A stretch of 62,152 bases of DNA from Streptomyces indicus (GTDB lineage: Bacteria; Actinomycetota; Actinomycetes; Streptomycetales; Streptomycetaceae): the NCBI RefSeq assembly GCF_900100315.1, contig NZ_FNFF01000025.1, positions 1-62,152 of the forward strand. The letters run 5' to 3'. The notes beneath the pieces were generated by a model, which worked only from the letters and a program-made list of their open reading frames with translations, did no database searches and was not told the origin of the DNA. Position 1 is the first letter of the stretch. Every line of letters begins with the position of its first letter. Below are positions 6,040-15,800 of the stretch, one piece after another. Both the position numbers and the translations under genes were made by a program.

Positions 6040-6671
6040 CACAGCCTCCTGTACATGGGTGTCGCGGTGAGCATGCCGAGCCCGAGCAACCCGCGGCCCT
6101 TCTGCGGTGCGGGCGCCCCGTCGCGGCGGCATACGAGTGCATCGGGATCGTCCGGCGGGGGCTGGAGTGAGTACCCGTCGGGGCAGGTCTGCCCGTCGCG
6201 GCCGTCCTCACCCGGCGGGCCCGGCTCGCCCTGAGGGCCAGCTGGTCCGGGTTCGCCCTGCGGTCCGGGTGGCCCGGCCTGTCCGTCCGTCCCCGGGTCT
6301 CCGCTCGGTCCGGGCGAGCCGACACCCGCAGCGCCGTCGTCGCCGTCCTGCCCGTCCTCGCCGGGAGGTCCACTCGGGCCGGTCGGGCCAGGCGGGCCCG
6401 GATCACCCTCGGGGCCCCGCGGCCCGGTGATGCTCTCACCGGGCTCGCCGCGGCTACCGGGCGGGCCTGCGATGGGTTTCTCGCCGAGGCCCTCCACCTG
6501 TTGCGCCAGCAGGTCCCGGGCCTCATTCGCGGTGCGCAGGTCACCGGACAGGGAGACGACCTGGAGCGCAAGCCAGCCAAGGAACAACACCACGACCACG
6601 CCTGTGAGGGCGACAAGCCACTCAGCGCGCGGAAGCCGCCAGGTCCTGCGCTTCTTGCGGACGCCGGTCAT
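6039..6671 (-). CDS. Collagen-like protein with N-terminal membrane anchor
   Basis: 210 residues. A basic start is followed by one membrane segment (residues ~18-38, WLVALTGVVVVLFLGWLAL), a short coiled coil, then about 90 residues of Gly-X-Y triplets such as GPPGPTGPSGPPGEDG and a Cys-containing tail. Collagen triplets form trimeric rods. The gene follows the lysis genes, so the product may be a surface-displayed moron expressed late, or a decoration or adhesion factor. No collagen-like phage protein with a membrane anchor has an obvious lysis role. Confidence 0.85.
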   Translation of the reverse strand: MTGVRKKRRTWRLPRAEWLVALTGVVVVLFLGWLALQVVSLSGDLRTANEARDLLAQQVEGLGEKPIAGPPGSRGEPGESITGPRGPEGDPGPPGPTGPSGPPGEDGQDGDDGAAGVGSPGPSGDPGTDGQAGPPGPQGEPGPAGPQGEPGPPGEDGRDGQTCPDGYSLQPPPDDPDALVCRRDGAPAPQKGRGLLGLGMLTATPMYRRL

Positions 6672-7018
6672 TTAGAGACCACCGCCCAGATCGCGACCGC
6701 CGCGGACAGCAACGCCAGGAGTATCGGCACCGTCAGCTGGTACATGCGCGACTGGCGTTCACGCTCCCGCCGGTCACGTTCGTCCCGCTGGTACTGCTCG
6801 AACGAGTTCTCCAGCTGGTCATACAGGTCCCGAACCTTCTGCACATCCACCTGAGCCTGACTGAGACGCTCGCTGATGTACTGGCTGCGCTCCGCGTACA
6901 GGTTCTGCGGAACGAACTCCGTCAGGCGCTGGTTCAGGGTGTCGAGGCGGCGGTGCATCTCGACTTGCAGCGTGCCGATTTGCCGCCCCAGCTCGCCGAG
7001 AGACGGCTCATCAGCCAT
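6668..7018 (-). CDS. Coiled-coil protein with C-terminal membrane segment, possible second holin
   Basis: 116 residues from ATG 7018. A long coiled coil (residues ~5-90: GTLQVEMHRRLDTLNQRL, then charged RDERDRRERERQ) ends in one membrane helix, LTVPILLALLSAAVAIWAVV. The topology and position in the lysis cassette suggest a holin partner or antiholin, or a spanin-like anchor. It overlaps the collagen-like gene by four bases. Confidence 0.65.
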   Translation of the reverse strand: MADEPSLGELGRQIGTLQVEMHRRLDTLNQRLTEFVPQNLYAERSQYISERLSQAQVDVQKVRDLYDQLENSFEQYQRDERDRRERERQSRMYQLTVPILLALLSAAVAIWAVVSK

Positions 7019-7030
7019 GTGTGGCTCCGA

Positions 7031-7393
7031 TCAGAGGACCGGCTTCGCAGGCTGCGAGGCGGGCGAGTTGGGGCTGGCCGGGGACACCTGACCGCGGGTG
7101 ATGAACATGAGGAGTGCGAGGGCGGCGCCGTTTACGGCGGCCGTGGTGGTGGGGGCCACGTCGTATCCGAAGGCCGCGATGGCGGAGGCCAGGGTGGCGA
7201 CGAGCGTCGTGAAGGCCTGTACAGCTATCGGTCGGGTAAGAGCTGCGGCGATCGCACCGAGGATCGCGGAAACACTGGCGACGACCCATCCCGCTTGGTC
7301 TTCGGTGAGGCCGACGTTGAAAGTGACGACGAGGCCGAGGACAGCGGACAGGCTGTTCAGCCAGAGCGCGGGCTCGCGACCGAGGATCTTCAT
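7031..7393 (-). CDS. Holin
   Basis: 120 residues from ATG 7393. At least two to three membrane helices (LNSLSAVLGLVVTFNVGL, GWVVASVSAILGAIAAAL, AAVNGAALALLMFI) with short loops, next to the endolysin: the usual actinophage holin layout. It would form membrane lesions to release or activate the amidase. The start was chosen as MKILGREPALW, following a weak GAGACC site. Confidence 0.75.
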   Translation of the reverse strand: MKILGREPALWLNSLSAVLGLVVTFNVGLTEDQAGWVVASVSAILGAIAAALTRPIAVQAFTTLVATLASAIAAFGYDVAPTTTAAVNGAALALLMFITRGQVSPASPNSPASQPAKPVL

Positions 7394-7409
7394 GATGGTC
7401 TCGCTTCTG

Positions 7410-8252
7410 TCAGGCGTCGGTGACGTCGAGGCGGACCTCGACGCTTTCGATCGCGCGGGTGAGTTCGGCGACGATCGCCGCCGGGTCGAGGTCGCCGACA
7501 TCGGCGGCGAGTTTCGCGACTGCGTCGACGAGCTTGGAGTTCGCCGTGCTCAGCGCCGCGATGGAGGCGTTGGCCTTGTCCAAGCGGGTCAGGATCTCGG
7601 TCTGCACCGACGAGAGGGTCCACGTCGGATTGGAAGAGGCGGCACCCGGAACCTTGATGACTCCGTCGTGCTTCAGCACACGATCCGCGATCTTCGTGAG
7701 GTCGGCGTCAGTGAGCGGCACGTTGTCCTCCGTGGGCAGGGTGGTTGCGGTGGGCCTGGGAGCGCCCTTCTGGACCCAGGCGTAGAGCGGCGTGCCGGGG
7801 CAGGCCGTGGCGAAACCGTCCCGGTGTCCCTTGATCTCGTTGCCCGCGCCGTGCTTGCGGAGCAGCTCAATGCCGTCTCGGATGGCGCTCAACATCGCGT
7901 TCGTCGGCTGGGTGAGGCCGGACGATCCGACGAGGCCGACGATCGCGTAGTGCGCCTGGTTCAGGGACTGGTTGCCGTTCGCGCCGGTGCGCTTGCCGAG
8001 GCCTCGCCCCTCGAGCAAGTAGCCGTGCGGACAGGCCGCATAGTTGTAGGCGACGTCCGAGTAGTTCTCGGTCTTGTTCGCGAGGTGGCTGGCGCGGATG
8101 GCCTTCCACCTGGCGAGGCACAGACCGTGGTCGGTGAGCAGCTTGGTGCTGACGATCGTGCCTTCGTAATGGATCTTTACGCCGCGCGTGCTGGCCTGCG
8201 AGGGAGCAGCCGACGCCGGCCACCCCAACTGAGCGCGGGTGACGAGCTTCAT
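7410..8252 (-). CDS. Endolysin, PGRP-type N-acetylmuramoyl-L-alanine amidase
   Basis: 280 residues. The N-terminal ~160 residues are the amidase domain: KIHYEGT with the first zinc His, YNYAACPHGYLLEGRG, and EIKGHRDGFATACPG with the second His and Cys ligands. It cleaves the bond between muramic acid and the peptide stem. The C-terminal third (TDADLTKIADRVLKHDGVIK and TLSSVQTEILTRLDKA) is helical and probably a wall-binding or oligomerisation region. It lies immediately upstream of the holin gene in the same operon. Confidence 0.9.
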   Translation of the reverse strand: MKLVTRAQLGWPASAAPSQASTRGVKIHYEGTIVSTKLLTDHGLCLARWKAIRASHLANKTENYSDVAYNYAACPHGYLLEGRGLGKRTGANGNQSLNQAHYAIVGLVGSSGLTQPTNAMLSAIRDGIELLRKHGAGNEIKGHRDGFATACPGTPLYAWVQKGAPRPTATTLPTEDNVPLTDADLTKIADRVLKHDGVIKVPGAASSNPTWTLSSVQTEILTRLDKANASIAALSTANSKLVDAVAKLAADVGDLDPAAIVAELTRAIESVEVRLDVTDA

Positions 8253-8261
8253 GAACCCCTC

Positions 8262-8882
8262 CTACAGGCTGACGATGACGCCGTTGAAGCCGATCCACGG
8301 CGGCTTTGTGGCGGATCCGAATCCGAAGAGCTCCAGAACGCCTCCGGTGGTGATGTCCAACTTCAACGAAATGCGGTCGGATGACACGTCGGAGCAGGGC
8401 ACCAGCACCGTCCGCTTCGTCTGCGGGCGCACCGCAATGGGCAGCGCCACCGAGTTGATGATCGAGTTGGCGGGAGGGGTGGCTGGATAACTGGTCCGGT
8501 TGATCGCCCCTCGGAACTGCAGCGATTCCTCACCGGAGATGTTCAGCAGCCGGTACTGGAACGTGCCGTTGTCGTTGCCGTTGTGGGTGTAGCCGGACGC
8601 CAGCGCGATCGTCGTCCACGACGAGGCGCCCACCGACACGGACACCCAAGTCGAACCGTCGTACAGGTCCAAGCGGTTGAGGTCCTGCAGCCACGACAAC
8701 ATGCCCTCGACCGGCGCTGCTGGCCCTGTCATCGTCGCCGCACGCGCGGAAGCCGAGGCGAACCGCAGCACCCCGCGGGAGGCGAACCCGTCCGCGAGAT
8801 CCTGGGCGAGCCGTTCGGCGTTCGGGGCGTCAGTGAGCGAGGCGATGTTGATGCCCTGCCCGTACTTGTCGGTGGTGGGCAC
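8262..8882 (-). CDS. Minor tail (tail-tip) protein
   Basis: 206 residues. The N-terminus TDKYGQGINIASLTDAPNAE and a following LFDG/YDGSTWVSV segment recur in siphophage tail-tip proteins of actinophages; the C-terminal half is beta-rich (TSYPATPPANSIINSVALPI, ISLKLDITTGGVLELFGF). It shares the closing pattern of its neighbour 8892-9500, and both likely form receptor-binding or baseplate parts. Confidence 0.65.
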   Translation of the reverse strand: MPTTDKYGQGINIASLTDAPNAERLAQDLADGFASRGVLRFASASARAATMTGPAAPVEGMLSWLQDLNRLDLYDGSTWVSVSVGASSWTTIALASGYTHNGNDNGTFQYRLLNISGEESLQFRGAINRTSYPATPPANSIINSVALPIAVRPQTKRTVLVPCSDVSSDRISLKLDITTGGVLELFGFGSATKPPWIGFNGVIVSL

Positions 8883-8891
8883 GCGCCCCTC

Positions 8892-9500
8892 CTAGATGGT
8901 GTAACTGATGCCGTCGAGCGCCACCCATGACGGGAGGGCAGTGGTCTGGAAGGTGCGAACCGCGCCCGCCGTGGTGATCTCCAGGCGGCACACGGCCGGC
9001 ATTGCCGACGCGTCCCTGGTCACCGCCCACGACACCGTCGGGCTGTCCGCAGGGCGGATCGCAGCAGGCAGGGTGAGGATGGTGTCGCCGTCCGCGATCG
9101 TTCCCGACGTCGGTCCGATCCGGCCCCGCAGCCAAATGCGGCGCCCTTCCCGCAGGTACGAGGCGGTGTAGCCGTGGCCGGGGTTGGTGTATCCGGCGGC
9201 GAGCGTCAGCGCCGTCCAGCCGCCCGAGTTGGTGGCGGTGCGACCCAGGGCGATCCAGTTCCCTGAGCTCGACTGGGAGATGACGATGACGTCCCCGGCC
9301 GCGGGCAGCACGTAGGACTCCATGCGGCGCACGATGATGCCGTCGGTGGTTTCGATGGTGCCGTCCGCGTTGACGGTGTCGACCTCGGCGAGCCGCCAAT
9401 CTGCACCCCGCACCGCCGGGGTGGTCTCGCCGGCGGCGACAGCTGCCCCGCTGAGTGCGTCGGCGAGGCGACGCGCATCGGTGTGTGCGGAGGTCGTCAT
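8892..9500 (-). CDS. Minor tail (tail-tip) protein
   Basis: 202 residues from ATG 9500. The N-terminal OB-like part (EVDTVNADGTIETTDG, YVLPAAGDVIVISQSSSGNW) is followed by a beta-rich domain (WTALTLAAGYTNPGHGYTAS, RIWLRGRIGPTSGTIADGDT) similar to that of the next gene, suggesting duplication. It overlaps the upstream gene by four bases. Confidence 0.65.
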   Translation of the reverse strand: MTTSAHTDARRLADALSGAAVAAGETTPAVRGADWRLAEVDTVNADGTIETTDGIIVRRMESYVLPAAGDVIVISQSSSGNWIALGRTATNSGGWTALTLAAGYTNPGHGYTASYLREGRRIWLRGRIGPTSGTIADGDTILTLPAAIRPADSPTVSWAVTRDASAMPAVCRLEITTAGAVRTFQTTALPSWVALDGISYTI

Positions 9501-10588
9501 GCGTCCTCCTTGGCGCTGATCGTCTGGATGGGGAAGTCGCCGCCTTCGTCCAACGGCACGCTGAAGGACTGCACTTGGTGGAGTTCGCGGGTGTCGTCAG
9601 GGTGTATGACGCGCAGCACGTCGCCACATTCGAGCGCCGGGTTCGGCAGGCTGCTGAAGTCACCGCTGGCGTTGGGCGCCTTGGCCGCGGCGAGCTTCAG
9701 GTTCGCGGCCTGCGCGCACGCGGCCACAGTGGTGAGCGTCGACGAGCTGTAGAACATCGGCCGGCGCCCATACGGGCCGCCCCAGTACGTCGAGCTGTTC
9801 GGGTCACTGTCGACCGCCAGGTACTGCACAGGCGCGGTGTTCGCCTCCGTGTTCTCTCCACGGGCGAGCACGGCGTTGTGCACCTTGTCTGACGTCATCG
9901 ACCGGTTGCCGGTGACATACACGCCGCCATCGCCGGCTGCGACCTCCCACACGGGCGGCGTGGTGAGCAGGTCGGGCAGGGTGGCGATGACGAACACGCC
10001 ATCGGCGTTGCAGTAGGCCTCCGCGCCGGCTGCGGCGGCGATCTCCTGGCAGGCCGCCCACGGATCCGCTTCAACATCGAAGGTGCGGCTGCCGATCGAG
10101 GTGTCGGCGATGAGGCTGATGACGTCCGCGGTCGGCAGGGTGCGGTGCACGATCGCAGTGATCGCGCCGATGACGGTGCCGGTTGCCCGGTACGGCTCGG
10201 TGAATCGATCGTCAGCAACACACACCTCGAGGCCCTTGCCTTGAAGGGTGACGGGCCCGTCGGTGGGATCGCCGTCGACGGACTCGACCCGAAACACGCC
10301 CAGCGGCACCAACTCGCTGGTGCCGTCGCCGTAGTCGACGCCGCGGACGATTCGGAGCCGAGCACCGTAGGTGAGTAGCTGATCCGCGGGTGTGCGTGGG
10401 ATCAGCGACACGTCAGCTGAGGTGACGTGGCAGCTGCGCCGGATCGCCTGCCCGCGGTCGACCGAGACGCTTCCGCCCGTGTGCGGGAGGTCGACCACGC
10501 TGCCGTCGGTCCGGAACAACTGCACCCGTGTGACGGGCTGGTGGGATTCGGCGAGACGCGGCAGGAAGCGGGCAGAGACGGGATACAA
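9497..10588 (-). CDS. Tail-associated DUF5047-like protein (tail hub)
   Basis: 363 residues starting at TTG 10588, giving the family-like start (M)YPVSARFLPRLAESHQPVT; the ATG further upstream would run far into the previous gene. Features: VQLFRTDGSVVDLPHTGGSV, SVDRGQAIRRSC, and ILTR-free beta domains with ADPWAACQEIAAAAGAEAYC. Proteins of this family sit after the tape measure and distal tail protein and form the tail hub. Four bases separate it from the upstream stop. Confidence 0.75.
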   Translation of the reverse strand: MYPVSARFLPRLAESHQPVTRVQLFRTDGSVVDLPHTGGSVSVDRGQAIRRSCHVTSADVSLIPRTPADQLLTYGARLRIVRGVDYGDGTSELVPLGVFRVESVDGDPTDGPVTLQGKGLEVCVADDRFTEPYRATGTVIGAITAIVHRTLPTADVISLIADTSIGSRTFDVEADPWAACQEIAAAAGAEAYCNADGVFVIATLPDLLTTPPVWEVAAGDGGVYVTGNRSMTSDKVHNAVLARGENTEANTAPVQYLAVDSDPNSSTYWGGPYGRRPMFYSSSTLTTVAACAQAANLKLAAAKAPNASGDFSSLPNPALECGDVLRVIHPDDTRELHQVQSFSVPLDEGGDFPIQTISAKEDA

Positions 10589-10592
10589 CGGC

Positions 10593-12824
10593 TCACCCCG
10601 TCCTGCGGTCGAGGAGCAAGTCCTCCCACGTCGGATACACCGATGCCAGGGCGTCCCAGGTGTCGAACTCGGCGAGTACGTCCTGCCACGTCCGGCCCCG
10701 CGACCCGGCAACTCCGGTGGTGACGGGCATGTCCGCCTCGGTGAGCGGCAGCGACCACTGGCGCCACGGTTCGCTCGCGGCACCGCCCGTCCGCGCTTCG
10801 GAGGCCTGGGCGACGGTGACGTACAGGTCGCTGACGCCGAGCCCGGGGGCGGTCTGCCACAGCAGTGTGGTGCCGGAGTCGAGGATCCAGTGGAGTGCGG
10901 CTCGCTCGTCGTCGCTGCGTGTCCACACTTGCAGCTCGCCCTCGAGGCCGCCGCGGATCCCGGACAGGACGACCGCGTTGCGGCGGCCCTTGATCCGGTA
11001 CACGGACTGCTCGATTGGCCGCTGCCAGTCCGGGGCCTTCGCGACGAGCACCCGAAGGTTGCGCTGCGGGTTGCCCGGATCCTTGATCCACGCCTCGTTG
11101 ATGTCGCCGACAGGGATCGTCACCGTCTCCGACGAGCGCAGACTCGGCGTCGTCGACCCGGCCGGATAGATCTCGACGCGGTAGGTGACGGGCACGCCGA
11201 GCGGCGCCTCGTAGTCCTCCACGACGAGCAGGTCCGAGTCGATCAGCGTTCGGTTCAACAGACCGCCGCTGCCACGCACCAGAGTCCGGGTTCCGTCCGT
11301 GGCCTCCCGGTACACGCTGATCGACTGGCCGACGACGAGTTCCCGCAGCGTCAGTCGGATGTACGCGTCGGCCTCGTGGACCTCCACCGTGGTGAGTGGC
11401 AAGGCCTCCCACATCGCCGCATGGTCTACGTACAGGCTCGATGCCGCCGTGCCGGCCACGGCGACGAGCTCGACCGCACCCTGAGTCGCACCCGCAGGAA
11501 CGGCCGCGTCGGCAGGAAGGGCGTACCAACTACCGCCGGGCACCGGATACACGGTGCTGCCCGTGGTGCCGAGGTCGGCGTTCGCTGCGTTGTACCAGCG
11601 CACCCGCACCGTGACGGTCCAGCTGCCGACGCCGACTTTCGCGGCGACCTGTGCCCTGTAACTCGCGCCCGCGGCCAGTGTCGGAAACCGCGGCGAACGG
11701 AGGGTGCTGGAGGTCGCGGTCGCCGAGGTGACGGCCAGCGAGTAGGAGCCACCGAACGCCTGCAGTCCCCACGGAGTAGAGCGGGCCACCGCCGCCACAC
11801 CGGCGGGTACGGTCCAGCCGCCCGCGTCCTGCTCGAAACTGGACGCGGAGTAGGTGAGGACGTTCCCGGCGACGACCGGAGCGGCCACACCGACGACAGC
11901 GTTCTCGACGCGCAGCACCTGGCCGGCGCTCGCACCGTTGATGCCCGCGGCGATCCCGCACGTAGCCGCGTTCGCCGGGGCGATAGCGGATGCGCGCTGC
12001 CGGTACCAGCCCGTTCCCGGCGCCGGCTGCGCCAAGGAGCCGCGCTGCACGGCGATCTGGTTGCCGTTGGCGTCGTAGAACCGCAGCTCAACCCACGTGT
12101 CCGCAGCGAGCGTCGGAGGGTTGAGGTAGGCGTAGGCCAGATACTCGGTGCCGGGGGTGACCGTGGGCCGGTCCGTGCCGCGAGCGGACGCGTTGCCCGC
12201 CCCGGTCGCGGTGATCGCGATGGTGTGGGCGCCCGCGTTGTACTGATCCACCGCCCATGTCACAGCTGGTACTTGCCGGCTGATCGTGGCGTTGACCTCG
12301 GCGACCCACCCGGCCGCGTTGACTTCGGCCGATTCTGTGGAGAACGGGAACAGGTTGCCCGTGGTCCGCATCGGCAGGCCGAAGTAGACGTTCTCCCAGT
12401 AGTGGTAGACCGCTCCGGCGGCAGGGCTGGACGACAGCAGCACCTGCGCCTGCGTCGCCCCCGCAGGCGCCACACCCGCGACGCCGACCCGGTGCCACGA
12501 GGTTGCTGCCGCCATGGTGTTGAGCGACCAGGTGACGGCCACCTCGGTGCCGCCGGCGTTCAGCCAGCGGATACCGATGCGCTCCACGACCGACCCGGAC
12601 GCGTCAGCGAACGTCTGGTAGGTCGTGCCCGCGGTCACGGGGTACGAGGACACGGTGCGGGCCTGCATCTCGCCCGCCGCCACCGAACGGACAGCGAGGC
12701 AGCCGTCCCCGTTCCGACCGCCCGTGCCCTTGGACAAGGTGCAGTTCTGCTTGGCCACCCAGCCCGACGTGTTCGGGTCGACCATCTCCGTCGTAGAGCT
12801 GAGGAAGTTCCCCGGAATCGGCAT
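10593..12824 (-). CDS. Large minor tail protein with carbohydrate-binding-like repeats
   Basis: 743 residues. Three repeated ~150-residue jelly-roll-like domains fill the N-terminal two thirds, each with ...GGWVA/ ...WYRQRASAIAPANAAT and a GxxxVLRVENAVVG-type ending, as in CBM4_9 modules that bind wall polysaccharide. The C-terminal third (EAWIKDPGNPQRNLRV, RRNAVVLSGIRGGLEGELQV) is tail-specific and probably attaches to the hub. It is likely involved in initial host contact. Stop and start of its neighbours abut (one-base overlap with the tape measure gene). Confidence 0.75.
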   Translation of the reverse strand: MPIPGNFLSSTTEMVDPNTSGWVAKQNCTLSKGTGGRNGDGCLAVRSVAAGEMQARTVSSYPVTAGTTYQTFADASGSVVERIGIRWLNAGGTEVAVTWSLNTMAAATSWHRVGVAGVAPAGATQAQVLLSSSPAAGAVYHYWENVYFGLPMRTTGNLFPFSTESAEVNAAGWVAEVNATISRQVPAVTWAVDQYNAGAHTIAITATGAGNASARGTDRPTVTPGTEYLAYAYLNPPTLAADTWVELRFYDANGNQIAVQRGSLAQPAPGTGWYRQRASAIAPANAATCGIAAGINGASAGQVLRVENAVVGVAAPVVAGNVLTYSASSFEQDAGGWTVPAGVAAVARSTPWGLQAFGGSYSLAVTSATATSSTLRSPRFPTLAAGASYRAQVAAKVGVGSWTVTVRVRWYNAANADLGTTGSTVYPVPGGSWYALPADAAVPAGATQGAVELVAVAGTAASSLYVDHAAMWEALPLTTVEVHEADAYIRLTLRELVVGQSISVYREATDGTRTLVRGSGGLLNRTLIDSDLLVVEDYEAPLGVPVTYRVEIYPAGSTTPSLRSSETVTIPVGDINEAWIKDPGNPQRNLRVLVAKAPDWQRPIEQSVYRIKGRRNAVVLSGIRGGLEGELQVWTRSDDERAALHWILDSGTTLLWQTAPGLGVSDLYVTVAQASEARTGGAASEPWRQWSLPLTEADMPVTTGVAGSRGRTWQDVLAEFDTWDALASVYPTWEDLLLDRRTG

Positions 12825-15800
12825 CAGGGGTACCTCCTCGCGCTCACTGCCTCGATCAGCAGCCGGTCCCGTTCGCGCAGCTCACCGCGCACAACGCCGA
12901 GGAACTCACCCGAATCGAGGTAGAGATTCCCGGTGAACTCCCCGCCGTGAGCACCGCTGTTGGCCGCGGTGGAGATGTTGTTCCACTGCCTGCCGGTGAG
13001 AACGGGCTCGGGCCGGCCGGTGCCGTTGTAGGCGAGGTTGAAGCCGGGCTGGAGCATGCCGCCGTTGTCGTACTTGCCGGGCATGAAGCCGTAGACGTCG
13101 GTGAACATCGCGCTCATCGCGCCGCGGGCCTTCTTGCCGACGACGACGCCGTCGCCGCCGCGACTCTCGACGTTGGTCTTGCCGAGCGTGCCCGCGGTGT
13201 GGCCGACGCCGGCGTTGGTGATGCCGATCTGGAAGGCGCTCTTGCCGTTGCGGACCCAGCCGGGCGGGGCGGTCTTGCCGCGGAACGCCATCGTCGCCCA
13301 GCGGCGGTGCGGCTTCTGCCCGCGGATCACGGACTCGATCGCCGACATGAACCCGGAACAGTCCCACGACGGGTTGCCGTTACCAGCCCACTGATACGGC
13401 TTTCCGTGCTGTGTCTTGGCCCAGTTCAGAGCCTTCTGGATCTTAGGTCCGCCGACACCACCGGCGCCCCGCTTGTCGGCCTCCTTCGTGTAGCCGAACA
13501 GAGCGTCGATGATCCGCGTCGGGATGCGACGCAGCATCTTCCCGAAGCCTGTATCCATGCCAGGGAAGCGCTTCAGGATCGGGTCGACGACGTTCTCGAC
13601 GCCGGCGCGCGCGGAGGCCTCCATGGTGTCCTTCAGCCACGAGGCCGCCTGCTTGACCTTGTTCCACGCGGCCGAGCCGGCGCCGGCGACGGCCGCACCG
13701 GCGGACTTGATCCAGCCGAACACGCCGCCGTCCGCGAACGACTGCACCGGGAAGGTGCCGCCGCGGGCGTACCTGAGGGAGCGGTCCGTCGGGGTGCGGG
13801 GGTTACCGCCGAGGATCGGTGCGAGGGTTTCCCGGATGCGCTTCGTGCCGCCGCTGCGGGCGAGCTGGTTCATGCTGCCGACGAATCCGGAGCCGACCGC
13901 GCGCGTGAACTCGGGCCGCATGATGGCCTCGCCACCCGACAGCTCCAGCGCCCCGCCCGTGGGTGACACGAACTTGTGGACGTCGCGACCGGGCGTGTAG
14001 CCGGGCATGATGCCGCCGCGCGCGAAGGTCACCTTGTCGAGCTTCGGTGCCCCGAACGCGCCGGCAACCAGATTCCAAACCTTGCGAATTCCGTTGTTAT
14101 AGACCGTATTTACGACAAATTCGACCGGTTTCTTCGCGATTCCGATCAGTTTGTCCCAAGCTGTCTTGATCGCGTCCTTGGCTCGGCCGAAGGCCGTGCC
14201 GACCGCCTTTACAGCGTCTTTCACGGTGTTGAAAATCGGCCGAATCCCGTGGTCCCAGGCCCACTTGCCCGCGGAAACGATCCCGTCCCAGGCGGGCTTG
14301 ATGGCGTTCTTCCACAGCCAGGTGCCCCAGCGGCCGAGCTCGCGCAGACCGTCCATGAACGCGCGGAAGACGGGACGCAGGACGTTCTCCCACATCCACT
14401 TCGCGCCCTCTTGGATACCGCGCCAGGCAGGCTTGATCGCGCTGTTCCACAGCCAGAGGGCCTTGTCGCCGATCCACGTGAACGCGGGGTTGATCGCGTT
14501 CGTCCACAGCCACATCGCGAGGTCGGCGATGGCGTTGAAGGTGGGCCGGATCGCGTTCTCCCACAGCCACGTGACGATCCCGCCGACGAGCAGGATCACG
14601 GCGTAGATCGGCAGGAACACGAGCGTGACGATCGTGGTCGCCAGGATCTGGCCGGCCAGGACGATCGCGTCCCAGGCAGGCTTGATCGCGTTCGTCCAGA
14701 GCCACATCGCCCAGTCGCCGATCGCCCGCAGCGCGCCGGAGATCGCGCCGAACGCGGGCTGAAGCGCGTTGGTCCACAGCCACATCGCGGCGTCCTGGAT
14801 CGCCGTCCAGACTGCCTGCACTCCGTCGCGGAACCACTCGAAGCGGCGGTACAGGTAGATCACGCCGAGCACCACGGCCGCGATCGCCAGGACGATCCAA
14901 CCCCAAGGACCAGCCATGGAGATGAGGTTGAACGCGGCGAGAGCACCGTTCACGATCAGCATGGCGAGGCCCCACAGGCGGGTGATCGCCCAAAGGCCCC
15001 ACAGGGCGATGACGAGCTCGGGCACGTTCGTGGCGAGGGAGCTGACGCCCTGCGCCATCGCGCCGAGCACCTCGAGCAGCGGGCCCGACACCGGGGACAG
15101 GGCCTCGCCGATGTCGAGGAACGCCCCGGCGATGTCGCCGAAGGTCTCCGCGAGCAGCGGGGCGTGCTCCGCGCTGTACGACAGGAACCGCTCGAACTCC
15201 GGGCTGCCCTTGAGGCTGGAGCCCCAGCTCGCGAAGCGGCCGGTGATGTCCTGCATCCGCTGCGAGATCGAGTCCATGTGCGGGAAGAAGGCCTGAAGTA
15301 TGCCGGCCATCCCCTTGAACACGTTCCCGAAGGAGACGCCCAGCCCGATCAGAGCAGGCTGCACCGAGCCCTCGAGGTCGGCCTTGAACTCCTTCCACCA
15401 CGGCGACTTGAAGCCGCGGCTCGCACGGTCCTGCAAGTCGCCGATGGCGTCCGCCGCTGCGAGGACGAACGGCGTCAGCCCCGGCAGGCTGTTCTTCAGG
15501 CCCTCCAGGGCACGGGTGAAGATGGGCATGACGGCGGGCTGCAACGACCGGGACCACGCGCTGAATGCGTCCCGCAGGTCGAGGAACGCCTCGAACGTCT
15601 CCCGCGCCGATGGGGTCAGCTTCGCGAGCTCGGCCTCGTACTTGGCCTGAGCGATCGCCGCCTGGTCCACTCCGCCCGCGGCTGACAGGGAGGCCTGCTC
15701 GATCTGCCGCTGCGCCGAGGCGACCGCGTCCGCAGCGTTCTGCTGGGCGACCGCCACGTTCTCCGTGGCCTCCGATACGCGCTGCTGCGCCTCGGCGACC

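Noticed and set aside
10392..12923. 843-residue rightward frame opposite the large tail protein
   Set aside because: High-GC antisense shadow: repetitive Arg/Gly/Val composition, no domains, opposite a well-supported structural gene. Similar long antisense frames at 7098-8384, 13976-15685, 25639-27264, 29268-31187 and 45740-47773 were rejected likewise.
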